From Actinomyces procaprae (GTDB taxonomy: Bacteria > Actinomycetota > Actinomycetes > Actinomycetales > Actinomycetaceae), in NCBI RefSeq assembly GCF_004798665.1, contig NZ_CP039292.1, positions 1,860,001 to 1,924,000 of the forward strand: a stretch of DNA of 64,000 nucleotides. The letters are read 5' to 3'. The notes beneath the pieces are model-generated. The model was not told the DNA's origin, ran no database searches, and worked only from the letters and a program-made list of their open reading frames with translations. Numbering within the stretch: the stretch's first letter is position 1; every line of letters starts with the position of its first letter. This document shows positions 26,651 through 36,541 of the stretch, one piece after another. Both the position numbers and the translations under genes were made by a program.

Positions 26651-27766
26651 ATGCCCGCCTCGCCTGACCAAGCTCGCGACCGTGATCTGTTTCCCGTGCT
26701 GATTCACACCGGTCGGCATGACCGCGCCGGCGTCGCGGTCCCCCGCTCCGCGCTGCGGCTTGCCCCCGGCATTCACTGGGTTCCAGCCCCCGAGGCGAAG
26801 CGCTGGCAGCACCGCTATACCTTGGCCTTGGCACGCGCCATAACCGCGCAAACAACGCACCGCTCCGCGTGCTGCCTCACGCACGCATCCGCCGCCCTTG
26901 TACTTGGCCTGCCAATGATGACCCAGGAACCGGACGTATACCTCGCGGTTCCCAGCACGCCCAAGCGAGTAAGCACGCCGCTGCCCTTGATCAGCGTGCC
27001 TCCCACGGGACCGCCGCGGTCGAGCGCAAACGAGGACTTCTACTGCCGACAGATCATGCTTTGGCGCCGACACTTGGACCTCCCGGAGAAAGACATCACC
27101 GTGGTCGGCGGGGTGCCGGTCACCACCGTGTTACGTACCGCCTTCGACTGTGCGTTCGACGAGCCCGCGCACAATGCCCTGGCGATTGCCGACGCGGCCC
27201 TGCGCCTGTACTGTCGCACGCAGCACGACAACCGCAGCCTGGATGCGCAGGCCGAAGCACGCGCCCGCGGCATTTGGCAAGAATGGCTTCAACAGTCCGC
27301 ACGCAGACACGGAGTCGCACAAGCACGGGCAGTACTGGGGGCGGCGACGCCGCTGGCCGACTCTCCTGGCGAAAGCGTCATGCGCTGGCTGACTCTCGTA
27401 CTCGGACTTGCGCCTCCACAAGTGCAGTACCGGGTGAGCGACCGCGCGAACATGTGGTGGCTCGACCTGTGCTGGCCCGAGCATGGCATCGTCATCGAGG
27501 TTGACGGCCGGATGAAGTACAACACCCGGGAGGACGCCTGGCAGGAGAAACTGCGCCAGGACGCCATCCAGGCCATGGGCTGGCGATTCATACGCGTGAC
27601 TTACGGAGAGTTCCGCGATCTGCGCGCGCTGGCGGACAAGATCCTCGCGGCCTTTCCGCCCGGGGTTGTCGCCTCCCTCAGACCCAACCATGATCTGCTG
27701 CGGCCGGGTACGAGGCTGGAAGCGGGGCTGCACGAAGGCTCCCTGCTGGGAATGCGCCGACGCTGA
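26651..27766 (+). CDS. DUF559 (Vsr-fold) endonuclease-like protein with AbiEi-like N-terminus
   Basis: 371 aa. The N-terminal 200 residues follow the actinobacterial AbiEi-antitoxin-like pattern (GIHWVP, CLTHASAALVLGLP, DITVVGGVPVTTVLRTAFDCA). The C-terminal 140 form a DUF559/very-short-patch-repair-like nuclease fold: SPGESVMRWL, then WWLDLCWPEHGIVIEVDGRMKY (D and E-x-D-x-K-like cluster near 274-289), then RQDAIQAMGWRFIRVTYGEF. The PD-(D/E)xK-type residues are intact. The family is widespread in Actinobacteria but its role is undefined. The start follows AATACT by 6 nt (leaderless). It is flanked on both sides by inverted copies of one palindromic array. Base composition is somewhat less GC-rich than neighbouring genes, suggesting transfer. 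Confidence 0.8.
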   Translation: MPASPDQARDRDLFPVLIHTGRHDRAGVAVPRSALRLAPGIHWVPAPEAKRWQHRYTLALARAITAQTTHRSACCLTHASAALVLGLPMMTQEPDVYLAVPSTPKRVSTPLPLISVPPTGPPRSSANEDFYCRQIMLWRRHLDLPEKDITVVGGVPVTTVLRTAFDCAFDEPAHNALAIADAALRLYCRTQHDNRSLDAQAEARARGIWQEWLQQSARRHGVAQARAVLGAATPLADSPGESVMRWLTLVLGLAPPQVQYRVSDRANMWWLDLCWPEHGIVIEVDGRMKYNTREDAWQEKLRQDAIQAMGWRFIRVTYGEFRDLRALADKILAAFPPGVVASLRPNHDLLRPGTRLEAGLHEGSLLGMRRR

Positions 27767-27826
27767 ACGCAGTCGCCCCACGCGTCCTCCCCGAACCGAG
27801 CCGACGCCGGGCACATCTCATGGACA

Positions 27827-27930
27827 GCACGACCCCCGGCTGCGCTGCACGACCTTGGTGCCTGTTGCACGACCACCCGGGGGTCGTGGAACACACACCA
27901 GGGTCGTGCAATGTCACCAAGGTCGTGGAA
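27827..27930. repeat. Palindromic repeat array E (three plus three units), right flank of the DUF559 gene
   Basis: Three GCACGACC units at 27827, 27847 and 27867 (20-nt pitch) face three inverted GGTCGTG units at 27882, 27902 and 27921. The central hairpin (27864-27874 with 27882-27892, one mismatch) has the loop ACCCGGG, the reverse complement of the loop in array D. It lies 60 nt after the DUF559 stop codon and before the convergent glyQS. Confidence 0.9.
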
Positions 27931-28006
27931 CGGCCGCGCTGCCCGGCCAGACGCCACTCAAGCGCCGGCCGGGCAGCCAGCATCTAGTTGTCCAACAGCG
28001 GACTGT

Positions 28007-29401
<1,395 letters not shown>

Positions 29402-29498
29402 TGTGTTTCTCCGTAGGTCCTGTAGGTGATGTCTTCTACTGTCCGCACGCGGTCGGTGGGACGAACGGTGGTCAGTCTACGGGTCTTGGCGGCCGGAT

Positions 29499-29536
29499 TT
29501 GACGACCCGTCCACCACAAGATGAGAATGGTTCCCA
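29499..29536 (+). promoter_or_regulatory. znuA promoter with candidate Zur operator
   Basis: TTGACG (29499-29504) and GAGAAT (29523-29528) form a -35/-10 pair with an 18-nt spacer. The palindrome TGAGAATGGTTCCCA (29522-29536), TGRGAA-N3-TTCYCA, covers the -10 box and resembles the actinobacterial Zur box TGAAAATGATTTTCA. It would let the zur product of the same operon shut off transcription when zinc is plentiful. Confidence 0.55.
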
Positions 29537-30522
29537 TGAACGTTTCTCGCCGCTCCCGCCGAGCGCTCGCCGTCATCTCGGCCGCCGCGCTCGGGCTCGC
29601 CTGCGCACCACTGACCGCATGCTCCACCGATTCCAGCCGCGACGCCGACGGCGCCCCCCTGTCCGTCGCCGCCTCCTTCTACCCGATCCAGTACTTGGCG
29701 CAGGCAGTGGGCGGCGAGCACGTGAACGTCACTTCAGTGACGCCAACCAACGTGGAGCCCCACGACTACGAGCTCGCCCCCAAGGACGTCACCGCCCTGT
29801 CCGACACCGACCTGGTGGCCTACGTGCCCGGTTTCCAGCCGTCCCTGGACGATGCCCTGACCGAGGTCTCCGGACCCACGGTCCTGGACCTGTCCGATGC
29901 GGTCACCCTCACCCACCACGACGGCGTGGAGCACGACCACGAGGACGGCGACGACGAGCACGCGGACACCACCCACGCGGAACACGGCGAGGACGCCGAC
30001 GAGACCGAGGCCGCCGACCCGCACTTCTGGCTCGACCCGGTAAGAATGCGGTCGGCCGCCCAGGCGATCGAGACCGCCCTGGCTCAGGCAGACCCGGACC
30101 ACGCGGCCGACTACGAGGCCAACCTCGCAGCTCTTACCGAGACCCTTGACGGCCTGGACAACGACTACTCCACCGGGCTCGCCCAGTGTGAGCGCAGCAC
30201 CTTCGTCACCTCCCACGCGGCCTTCGGCTACCTGGCCGAACGGTACGGACTGACCCAGGCGTCCATATCCGGCGTCGACCCGGAGTCCGAGCCCAGCCCG
30301 GCGGAGCTGGCCGCTGTGAAGAAGATCGTCCAGGAGACCGGGACGACCACGATCTTCACCGAGGACCTCGTCTCCCCCAAGACCGCCGAGGCGCTCGCCG
30401 CGGAGACCGGCGCCACCACCGCCGTGCTCAACCCGATCGAGTCCGCCCCCGAATCCGGCGACTACGCCGCGGCCATGAGCACGAACCTGCAGGAGCTGCG
30501 GACCGCGCTATCCTGCAAGTGA
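29536..30522 (+). CDS. znuA: Zinc ABC transporter substrate-binding lipoprotein
   Basis: 328 aa. A signal sequence ends in lipobox LTAC (Cys near 29), so the protein is anchored outside the membrane. Zinc ligands expected for the family: the His in NVEPHDYELAP and the His in ADPHFWLDP. Before the second one is a His/Asp/Glu-rich loop (HHDGVEHDHEDGDDEHAD), the zinc-capturing loop of ZnuA/AdcA proteins. The start is ATG 29536, not 29521, because the first ATG lies inside the -10/Zur box and the mRNA appears leaderless. First gene of znuA-znuC-znuB-zur. Confidence 0.9.
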   Translation: MNVSRRSRRALAVISAAALGLACAPLTACSTDSSRDADGAPLSVAASFYPIQYLAQAVGGEHVNVTSVTPTNVEPHDYELAPKDVTALSDTDLVAYVPGFQPSLDDALTEVSGPTVLDLSDAVTLTHHDGVEHDHEDGDDEHADTTHAEHGEDADETEAADPHFWLDPVRMRSAAQAIETALAQADPDHAADYEANLAALTETLDGLDNDYSTGLAQCERSTFVTSHAAFGYLAERYGLTQASISGVDPESEPSPAELAAVKKIVQETGTTTIFTEDLVSPKTAEALAAETGATTAVLNPIESAPESGDYAAAMSTNLQELRTALSCK

Positions 30523-30553
30523 TCACGGTTCCCATCATCAGCGGAAGGGCTTC

Positions 30554-31420
30554 ATGACATCCACTCCGGCACCGGCCCGCACGGACACGAGCACCCCACC
30601 GATAGAGGTTGCCGACGCCTCCGTCGTCCTCGGCTCAACGCTCATCCTGGACGCCGTCGACCTGACCGTGCGCAGGGGCGAGTCAGTCGCCCTCCTGGGC
30701 GCCAACGGCTCGGGCAAGTCGACCCTGGTCAAGACGGTTCTGGGGCTACTGCCCATTCGCGGCGGCTCGGTGCGCCTGTTCGGCCGTGACGTCACCGACC
30801 GCCACACGGTGCCCTGGGAGCGGGTCGGGTACGTGCCGCAGCGGGTCGGGGCGGCCTCGGGTGTGCCGGCCACGGCACTGGAGGTGGTCCGCTCCGGGCT
30901 GCTGGCCCCCGGCCGCCCCTTCGCTGATCGTGGCCGGACCGCACGACGCCGGGCCCTGGACGCCCTGGATGCCGTGGGGCTGGCCGACCGGGCCCAGGAC
31001 CATGTGCAGGTGTTCTCAGGCGGTCAGTCCCAGCGGGTACTGATCGCCCGCGCGCTGGTGCGCTCCCCGGAGCTGCTGCTGCTGGACGAGCCCCTGGCCG
31101 GTATCGACCGCGCATCGCGCGAGTCCTTGGCCGTGACCCTGGCCGACCTGCGCGACCGCGGGCTGACGCTGCTGACCGTCCTGCATGAGATGGGCGAGCT
31201 GACGGGCGTCGTCGAGCGCGCAGTGGTGCTGGCGGAGGGCCGGGTCGTATTCGACGGGCCGAAGGACGACCTCCACCACGACCACGCCCGCCACGATGAG
31301 CTGGGCCACGACCGCCTGGACAACTGCGAGCACGAGCATGAGCACGGCAGCACCGAGCCGGCCGCGCACCACGCCCCGGTGCTGACCACTTCCGTGTCGC
31401 AGGCGGGAGGTGTGAAGTGA
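30554..31420 (+). CDS. znuC: Zinc ABC transporter ATP-binding protein with His-rich tail
   Basis: 288 aa. Walker A LLGANGSGKSTLVKTVL, Q-loop VGYVPQRVG, signature FSGGQSQRVLIARALV, Walker B LLLLDEPLAGID. It energises zinc import with the permease encoded next. The last 45 residues are unusual: a His-rich tail (DDLHHDHARHDELGHD, then CEHEHEHG) likely to bind zinc on the cytoplasmic side. Its GTGA junction overlaps the permease start. Confidence 0.9.
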   Translation: MTSTPAPARTDTSTPPIEVADASVVLGSTLILDAVDLTVRRGESVALLGANGSGKSTLVKTVLGLLPIRGGSVRLFGRDVTDRHTVPWERVGYVPQRVGAASGVPATALEVVRSGLLAPGRPFADRGRTARRRALDALDAVGLADRAQDHVQVFSGGQSQRVLIARALVRSPELLLLDEPLAGIDRASRESLAVTLADLRDRGLTLLTVLHEMGELTGVVERAVVLAEGRVVFDGPKDDLHHDHARHDELGHDRLDNCEHEHEHGSTEPAAHHAPVLTTSVSQAGGVK

Positions 31421-32355
31421 GCGCCGTCATCACCGCCCTGTCCGAGATGCTTGCGAGCCCGCTCATGCAGCGCGCCTTCGTCGTGGCCGTGCTGGTGGGA
31501 CTGTCGGCCCCGGTGGTGGGCACCTACCTGGTGCAGCGGGGGCTGGCGCTGCTGGGCGACGGCATCGGCCACATCGCCCTGACGGGGGTGGCGCTCGGCT
31601 GGATCGCGGGCGCCGCCGCGAACGTCACCCCGCACGATGCCTGGGCGATTCCGGGGGCGATCGTCGCCTCCGTGCTCGGCGCGGTGCTGATTGAGGTCAT
31701 TCGCGCCCGGGGGCGCACCCGCGGAGACGTGGCCCTGGCGATCTTGTTCTACGGCGGTATCGCCGGCGGCGTGATCCTGATCAAGCTGGCCGGGGGCACG
31801 ACGACGAATCTCACCAGCTACCTGTTCGGCTCGATCGCCACCGTGTCGGTCTCCGACACCTGGTTCACGGTGGTGCTCGCCGCCGTCGTGCTGACCGTCG
31901 GCATCGGGCTGCGCGGCCCCCTGTTCGCGCTTTGCCACGATGAGGAGTTCGCCCGCTCCATCGGATTGCCCACCGGGGTGCTGAACGTGACAGTCGCGGT
32001 GGTGGCGGCGCTGACCGTATCGGTGTCCATGCGCGTGGTCGGGGCACTGCTGGTGTCGGCGGTGATGATCGTGCCGGTGGCCATCGCCCAGCTGGTCTCC
32101 TACTCGTTCGGCCGCACCATGCACCTGGCCATGGCGATCGGCGTGGCCGCCTGCGTGATCGGGCTGACCATCACCTACTTCCTGGCGGCCTCGCCGGGCG
32201 CCATGATCGTGGTGCTGCTGGTGTGCACCTACGCCGCCGTCGCGCTCCTCGGCGGCCTGGTACGCGCCGTCCACGGCGGGCGCCGACGGCGTGGAGCCGT
32301 CGGCCGGCGCCGTTTCGGCAACAGTGACCACAGCGAGCAGGAGGTGCCCGCATGA
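31417..32355 (+). CDS. znuB: Zinc ABC transporter permease
   Basis: 312 aa, ABC-3 family with about eight to nine hydrophobic segments. Family motifs: YLVQRGLALLGDGIGHIALTGVALG and DEEFARSIGLPTG, then VVGALLVSAVMIVPVAIAQ. GTG start overlapping the znuC stop. The C-terminus is basic (GGRRRRGAVGRRRF). Its last codon overlaps the zur start (ATGA), so all four genes are translationally coupled or closely spaced. Confidence 0.9.
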   Translation: MSAVITALSEMLASPLMQRAFVVAVLVGLSAPVVGTYLVQRGLALLGDGIGHIALTGVALGWIAGAAANVTPHDAWAIPGAIVASVLGAVLIEVIRARGRTRGDVALAILFYGGIAGGVILIKLAGGTTTNLTSYLFGSIATVSVSDTWFTVVLAAVVLTVGIGLRGPLFALCHDEEFARSIGLPTGVLNVTVAVVAALTVSVSMRVVGALLVSAVMIVPVAIAQLVSYSFGRTMHLAMAIGVAACVIGLTITYFLAASPGAMIVVLLVCTYAAVALLGGLVRAVHGGRRRRGAVGRRRFGNSDHSEQEVPA

Positions 32356-32771
32356 CCAGTGCGGCCGGGGGCAATTCGGCGCGGCATCGTTCCACGTGGC
32401 AGCGGGCCGCGGTGGCCGACATGCTGGCGCGCACCGATGAGTTCCGCTCCGCCCAGCAGATTCACGCGGCCCTGCAGGCGGAGGGCACGAAGGTGGGATT
32501 GGCGACCGTCTACCGCAACCTGACGGCCATGGCCGAGGCCGGCGACGTGGACCAGATCCGCAGCGCCGACGGCGAGGTCCTGTACCGGGAGTGCGAGCGG
32601 CCCGAGCACCACCACCACATCGTGTGCCGCTCCTGCGGGCGCACCGTGGAGGTGGCCGGGGGCGAGCTGGAGGAGTGGATCCGCCGGGTCTCCGCCGAGC
32701 AGGGCTACACGGACATGCAGCACACGGTGGAGTTCTTCGGCCTGTGCCCCGCCTGCTCCCGAGGTCGGTAG
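32352..32771 (+). CDS. zur: Fur-family zinc uptake regulator
   Basis: 139 aa. The winged-helix domain (STWQRAAVADMLARTDEFRSA, VGLATVYRNLTAMAEAG) is followed by the metal site CERPEHHHHIVCRSCGRTVEV and the second Cys pair CPACSRGR. Position at the end of a zinc uptake operon, plus a Zur-like box before znuA, supports Zur rather than Fur. The last four codons and the stop (SRGR and TAG) are formed by the first unit of repeat array B, so the natural C-terminus has been overwritten by the repeat. The Cys pair is still intact. Confidence 0.9.
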   Translation: MTSAAGGNSARHRSTWQRAAVADMLARTDEFRSAQQIHAALQAEGTKVGLATVYRNLTAMAEAGDVDQIRSADGEVLYRECERPEHHHHIVCRSCGRTVEVAGGELEEWIRRVSAEQGYTDMQHTVEFFGLCPACSRGR

Positions 32772-32825
32772 ATCTTACGTACCGAGGTCGGTAGATCTTA
32801 CGCACCGAGGTCGGTTGAAGAGGCG
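32757..32825 (+). repeat. Direct tandem repeat array B (three units, 23-nt pitch)
   Basis: Units start at 32757, 32780 and 32803. The first two contain CCGAGGTCG then GTAGATCTTACG. The last has the terminal form CACCGAGGTCGGTTGAAGAG and runs into unique sequence. Unit 1 overlaps the 3' end of zur. The array lies between the convergent zur and uppS. Confidence 0.9.
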
Positions 32826-32834
32826 TCGCCGGGT

Positions 32835-33668
32835 TCAGGACTCGGGCATCACCCGGTCGACGGCGCCGCCGAAGCGCCGCTCCCGGTGCGCGTAGGCCTC
32901 GCAGGCGCGCCACAGCTCGGTGCGGTCGAACTCGGGCCAGGGCAGGTCGGAGAAGTACAGCTCCGCGTACGCCGAGGACCACATCAGGAAGTTGCTGGTG
33001 CGCTGCTCCCCGCCGGTGCGGATCAGCAGGTCCACATCCCGCATGGTCGGGGAGTACAGGTAGCGCTGCACGGTCTTCTCGTTGATCGAGGCCGCCCGCA
33101 GCCGCCCGGCCGCCACGTCCTGGGCCATGGCGCGGGCGGCGTCGGCGATCTCGGCCCGGCCGCCGTAGTTCAGGCACATGTTCAGCACCATGGTGTCGTT
33201 GCCTGCGGTGATGCGCTCGGAACGGCGCACCTCCTTTAGCACCGACTTCCACAGCCGCGGCTCACGCCCCACCCAGTTCACGCGCACGCCCCAGGCCAGC
33301 AGGTCATCGGTCTGGGCGCGCAGCACCGACCGGGTAAAGCCCATAAGGAAGCGCACCTCTGCGGGTGAGCGCCTCCAGTTCTCGGTGGAGAAGGCGTACA
33401 CGCTCAGCTCCTTGACCCCCAGTTCGACGGCGCCGGCGATCACGTCCATCATGGTCGACTCCCCCACCCGGTGCCCCTCGGTGCGGGGCAGGCCGCGCGC
33501 GTTGGCCCAGCGGCCGTTGCCGTCCATGACGCAGGCGACGTGCGCGGGCACGGCCGCCGGGTCGAGTGCCGGCGGGGTGAGTCCCTCGCGGTGGAGGGGG
33601 ACGACGTCGAGCGGGCGCGGGTCGGTGCCGGTACCGTCGGCGGATGCTGGGCCTGTGGCGTCAGACAT
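32835..33668 (-). CDS. uppS: Isoprenyl transferase (undecaprenyl diphosphate synthase family)
   Basis: 277 aa. It makes long-chain polyprenyl diphosphates for cell-wall carriers. The pyrophosphate-binding signature is VACVMDGNGRWANARGLPRTEGH near 45-67. YAFSTENWRRSPAEVRFLM and LLIRTGGEQRTSNFLMWSSAYAELYF are conserved cis-prenyltransferase blocks. A 40-residue Pro/Asp N-terminal extension is not conserved. Downstream of recO in the conserved actinobacterial order. Confidence 0.95.
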   Translation of the reverse strand: MSDATGPASADGTGTDPRPLDVVPLHREGLTPPALDPAAVPAHVACVMDGNGRWANARGLPRTEGHRVGESTMMDVIAGAVELGVKELSVYAFSTENWRRSPAEVRFLMGFTRSVLRAQTDDLLAWGVRVNWVGREPRLWKSVLKEVRRSERITAGNDTMVLNMCLNYGGRAEIADAARAMAQDVAAGRLRAASINEKTVQRYLYSPTMRDVDLLIRTGGEQRTSNFLMWSSAYAELYFSDLPWPEFDRTELWRACEAYAHRERRFGGAVDRVMPES

Positions 33669-33669
33669 G

Positions 33670-34419
33670 TCATGCCCTTTCTACTAGGGAGAGGGAGCGC
33701 AGCCGCCGTTCCAGGTGCCAGGTCAGGTAGGCGGACACGCAGCCGGAGGCCTCGGCGCGCTGGCGCGAAGTGGAGGCATCGGCCAGCTCCCAGTTGCCCG
33801 AGAGCAGGGCGCCGAGCAGGGCCATACAGCCCGGTTCGACGTCGACGGACCTGGCGGGTCGGCAGGCGGAGCAGACGGCGCCGCCGGCCTGCACGTGGAA
33901 GGCGGTGTGAGGTCCGGGGGCGCCGCAGCGGGCGCAGTCGTAGCAGGAGGGCGCCCAGCCCGCCAGGGCCAGTGCCCGCAACAGGTAGGAGTCGAGTACC
34001 AGGCCGGGGGCGTGGCGGCGGCGAGCCAGCGCGGACAGCGCCCCGTACAGCAGCAGGAACTGCTGGGGGGAGTCGCTGGTGCCCAGGTCGCCGTCGTCCT
34101 GCGTGAGGCGCTCGGCGGTCTCCGCCATGGTCTCGGCGCAGGTGAACATGGCGTAGTCGGAGGCGATGCTGCGGCCGAAGGGGGCGATGGTCTCCACCTG
34201 CGTGACCACGTCCAGGCTGCGGCCGGCGTGCAGCTGCACGTCGATCATGGAGAAGGGCTCCAGACGCGCGCCGAAGCGGGAGGTGGTGCGGCGCACCCCC
34301 TTGGCGACGGCGCGCACCTGCCCGTGGGCGCGGGTGAGCATGACGATGATGCGGTCGGCCTCGCCCAGTTTGTAGGTGCGCAGGACGATGGCCTCGTCCC
34401 GGTAGAGCCTCTCCCCCAA
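33670..34419 (-). CDS. recO: DNA repair protein RecO
   Basis: 249 aa. The N-terminal OB fold ([28 protein letters not shown]) and helical C-terminus fit RecO, which helps load RecA at gaps. A zinc-type Cys cluster ([11 protein letters not shown] then CSACR) lies near 160-190. The start is taken as TTG at 34419, preceded by ACGGAG; the longer frame overlaps leuA and is not conserved. TTG lies 12 nt after the leuA stop, suggesting coupling. Confidence 0.88.
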   Translation of the reverse strand: MGERLYRDEAIVLRTYKLGEADRIIVMLTRAHGQVRAVAKGVRRTTSRFGARLEPFSMIDVQLHAGRSLDVVTQVETIAPFGRSIASDYAMFTCAETMAETAERLTQDDGDLGTSDSPQQFLLLYGALSALARRRHAPGLVLDSYLLRALALAGWAPSCYDCARCGAPGPHTAFHVQAGGAVCSACRPARSVDVEPGCMALLGALLSGNWELADASTSRQRAEASGCVSAYLTWHLERRLRSLSLVERA

Positions 34420-34430
34420 CGGCGACTCCG

Positions 34431-36209
34431 TCAGCGCATGGCGCGGTTGACGGCGGAGATGACGGCCTTGAAGGAGGCGGTGGTGATAGAGGGGTCGATA
34501 CCGACGCCCCACAGGACCTGGCCGCCGACCTCGCACTCGACGTAGCAGGCGGCGCGTGCGTCGCGCCCCTCGCTGAGGGCGTGCTCGGCGTAGTCGAGGA
34601 TGCGCACCTCGATGCCGGTCTGCTCCAGGGCGGTGACGAAGGCGTCCAGCGGACCGGATCCGGAGGCGGTGAGCAGCTTGCGCTCATCGCCGTCGGAGAT
34701 GGTTACGGTGAGGATGGACTCGTCGTCGCCGACGGCGGTGAGCGTGGCGCCCTTGAGGCTGTAGCGGCCCCAGGTCGGCAGGTCGGCGCCGGGTGCGGCG
34801 GAGGCGGGCAGGTATTCGTCGGCGAAGATCGACCACAGGCTCTCGGCGTCAACCTCCCCGCCGTAGGTGTCCGTGTGGTGCTGGACGATGTTGGAGAACT
34901 CGATCTGCAGGCGGCGCGGCAGGTCCAGGTTGTGGGTGGTGCGCAGCAGGTAGGACACCCCGCCCTTGCCGGACTGGGAGTTCACTCGCACCACGGCCTC
35001 GTAGGAGCGGCCGACGTCGTGGGGGTCGATGGGCAGGTAGGGCATGGACCAGGTCACGGCCACGTCCGCCTCGGCCTCGCTCAGTCCCTCGGCGACCTTG
35101 GCGGCGACCTTCTCGGCGCGGGCGGCGAAGCCCTTCTTGATGGCGTCCTGGTGGGAGCCGGAGAAGGAGGTGTAGACGAGCTCGCCGGCGTACGGGGTGC
35201 GCGGGGGCACGTCCATCTGGGTGGAGTGCTCGACGACGCGCCGCACCTCGTCGATGTCGGACAGGTCGAGCATGGGGTCGACGCCCTGACTGAACAGGTT
35301 CAGGGCCAGGGTGACCAGGTCGACGTTGCCGGTGCGCTCGCCGTGCCCGAACAGGCAGCCCTCCACACGGTCCGCCCCGGCGAGCAGGCCCAGTTCGGCG
35401 GCGGCGATGCCGGAGCCGCGGTCGTTGTGGTTGTGGATGGACAGGCACACGGCGTCGCGGTGGGAGAGGTTGCGGCTCATCCACTCGATCTGGTCGGCGT
35501 AGACGTTGGGGGTGGCGCGTTCGACGGTGGCCGGCAGGTTGAGGATGATTTCGCGGTCGTCCTCGGGCTGCCACACGCCCATGACGGCCTCACAGACCTC
35601 CAGGGAGTACTCGCGCTCGGTGTCCACGAAGATCTCCGGGGAGTACTCGTAGCCGAAGATGGTGTCATCGGTGAGCACCTTCTCCGCCCGGGCCATGACC
35701 TGGCGCGTGCCCTCGACGGCGAGCTCGCGGATGTCGTCCCGGTCCATGCGGAAGACGACCTCCCGGAACAGCGGGGACAGGGCGTTGTACAGGTGGACGG
35801 TGGCTCGGGGCATGCCGACGCAGGCGTCCAGGGTGCGGTCGATCAGGTCGCCGCGGGACTGGGTGAGCACGGAGATGGTGACGTCTGCGGGAATGGCGTC
35901 GTCCTCCACCAGGGAGCGCACGAAGTCGTAGTCGGTCTGGGAGGCGGCGGGGAAGCCGACCTCGATCTCCTTGAAGCCCATGCGCACCAGCAGGTCGAAG
36001 ACGGCGCGTTTGGCGGCGGGCCCCATGGGTTCGATGAGGGACTGGTTGCCGTCACGCAGGTCGGTGGTCAGCCAGCGGGGGGCGTGGGTGATGCGGTTGT
36101 TGGGCCAGGTGCGGTCCGGCAAGGAGGTTTCGACCGTGTCGAGGAAGGGCCGGTACTTGGTGAAGGGCATGCCGGAGGGCTGCTGGGGCGCGGGGCGGGC
36201 GGTTCGCAT
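34431..36209 (-). CDS. leuA: 2-isopropylmalate synthase
   Basis: 592 aa, actinobacterial long form. It condenses acetyl-CoA with 2-oxoisovalerate, first step of leucine synthesis. The HMGL-like barrel begins [19 protein letters not shown]. The metal-binding [18 protein letters not shown] (HxH) is near 285. A C-terminal LeuA dimer domain (about 455-590) would bind leucine for feedback. ATG 36209 is preceded by AGGAG at a longish spacing (about 11 nt). A leucine leader peptide lies upstream. Confidence 0.95.
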   Translation of the reverse strand: MRTARPAPQQPSGMPFTKYRPFLDTVETSLPDRTWPNNRITHAPRWLTTDLRDGNQSLIEPMGPAAKRAVFDLLVRMGFKEIEVGFPAASQTDYDFVRSLVEDDAIPADVTISVLTQSRGDLIDRTLDACVGMPRATVHLYNALSPLFREVVFRMDRDDIRELAVEGTRQVMARAEKVLTDDTIFGYEYSPEIFVDTEREYSLEVCEAVMGVWQPEDDREIILNLPATVERATPNVYADQIEWMSRNLSHRDAVCLSIHNHNDRGSGIAAAELGLLAGADRVEGCLFGHGERTGNVDLVTLALNLFSQGVDPMLDLSDIDEVRRVVEHSTQMDVPPRTPYAGELVYTSFSGSHQDAIKKGFAARAEKVAAKVAEGLSEAEADVAVTWSMPYLPIDPHDVGRSYEAVVRVNSQSGKGGVSYLLRTTHNLDLPRRLQIEFSNIVQHHTDTYGGEVDAESLWSIFADEYLPASAAPGADLPTWGRYSLKGATLTAVGDDESILTVTISDGDERKLLTASGSGPLDAFVTALEQTGIEVRILDYAEHALSEGRDARAACYVECEVGGQVLWGVGIDPSITTASFKAVISAVNRAMR

Positions 36210-36314
36210 GGGTCTGGGTTCTCCTGAGCGGGTGTGCTGGTTCCCGGCGCCGGAGCCCGGCGCGCCGGGGTGGCTGGCTACGCGAAGCAAGCCGCGGTCG
36301 GGGTGCCGGCCTGG

Positions 36315-36374
36315 TCAGGCCCCGCCGCGGCGACTAAGCAGGAGGTTCCACTCCCGGACCGAGGTCGCGCGCAC
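36315..36374 (-). CDS. Leucine leader peptide of leuA
   Basis: 19 codons plus TGA: MRATSVREWNLLLSRRGGA. Three consecutive Leu codons (CTC CTG CTT) are followed by SRR, as in actinobacterial leu attenuator leaders. The GTG start at 36374 lies 6 nt after TACGGT (36386-36381), so it is probably translated from a leaderless mRNA. Ribosome stalling at the Leu codons during leucine shortage would change folding of the following GC-rich hairpins and favour leuA expression. There is no T run, so the mechanism could be Rho-dependent or translational. Confidence 0.75.
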   Translation of the reverse strand: MRATSVREWNLLLSRRGGA

Positions 36375-36495
36375 GGGGACACCGTACCCCGAATCGGCCG
36401 CCGTGCCACGCCAGGTCACAGTGTGGACCGCGCTACGGCGAGCGACTTTCACAACTCGCGACCACAGCACTCGTCATCCGCACACGCAAAACGTA

Positions 36496-36526
36496 GTAGG
36501 TCTGCTATATTCAATAGTGCACCTAC
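36496..36526. promoter_or_regulatory. Candidate operator over the ABC operon promoter
   Basis: A 31-bp dyad: GTAGGT, 3 nt, CTAT, 5 nt, ATAG, 3 nt, ACCTAC. It encloses the -10-like TATATT and lies directly upstream of AAGGAG. A likely binder is the XRE-type protein encoded at the end of this operon. Confidence 0.5.
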
Positions 36527-36541
36527 CAGGAAGGAGCGCAC

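Larger units (their letters stand above)
36210..36541. other. Divergent region: leucine attenuator and ABC operon promoter
   Basis: 332 bp between leuA and the ABC operon. The leuA side holds a leader peptide (36315-36374), a small hairpin GGCCT/AGGCC directly after it and GC-rich palindromes (36240-36275). The ABC side holds a dyad symmetry at 36496-36526, TATATT and an AAGGAG ribosome binding site. Confidence 0.7.

Noticed and set aside
34581..36227. Long plus-strand open frame opposite leuA
   Set aside because: Gly/Val/Asp-rich shadow with no domain; leuA on the minus strand is unambiguous.
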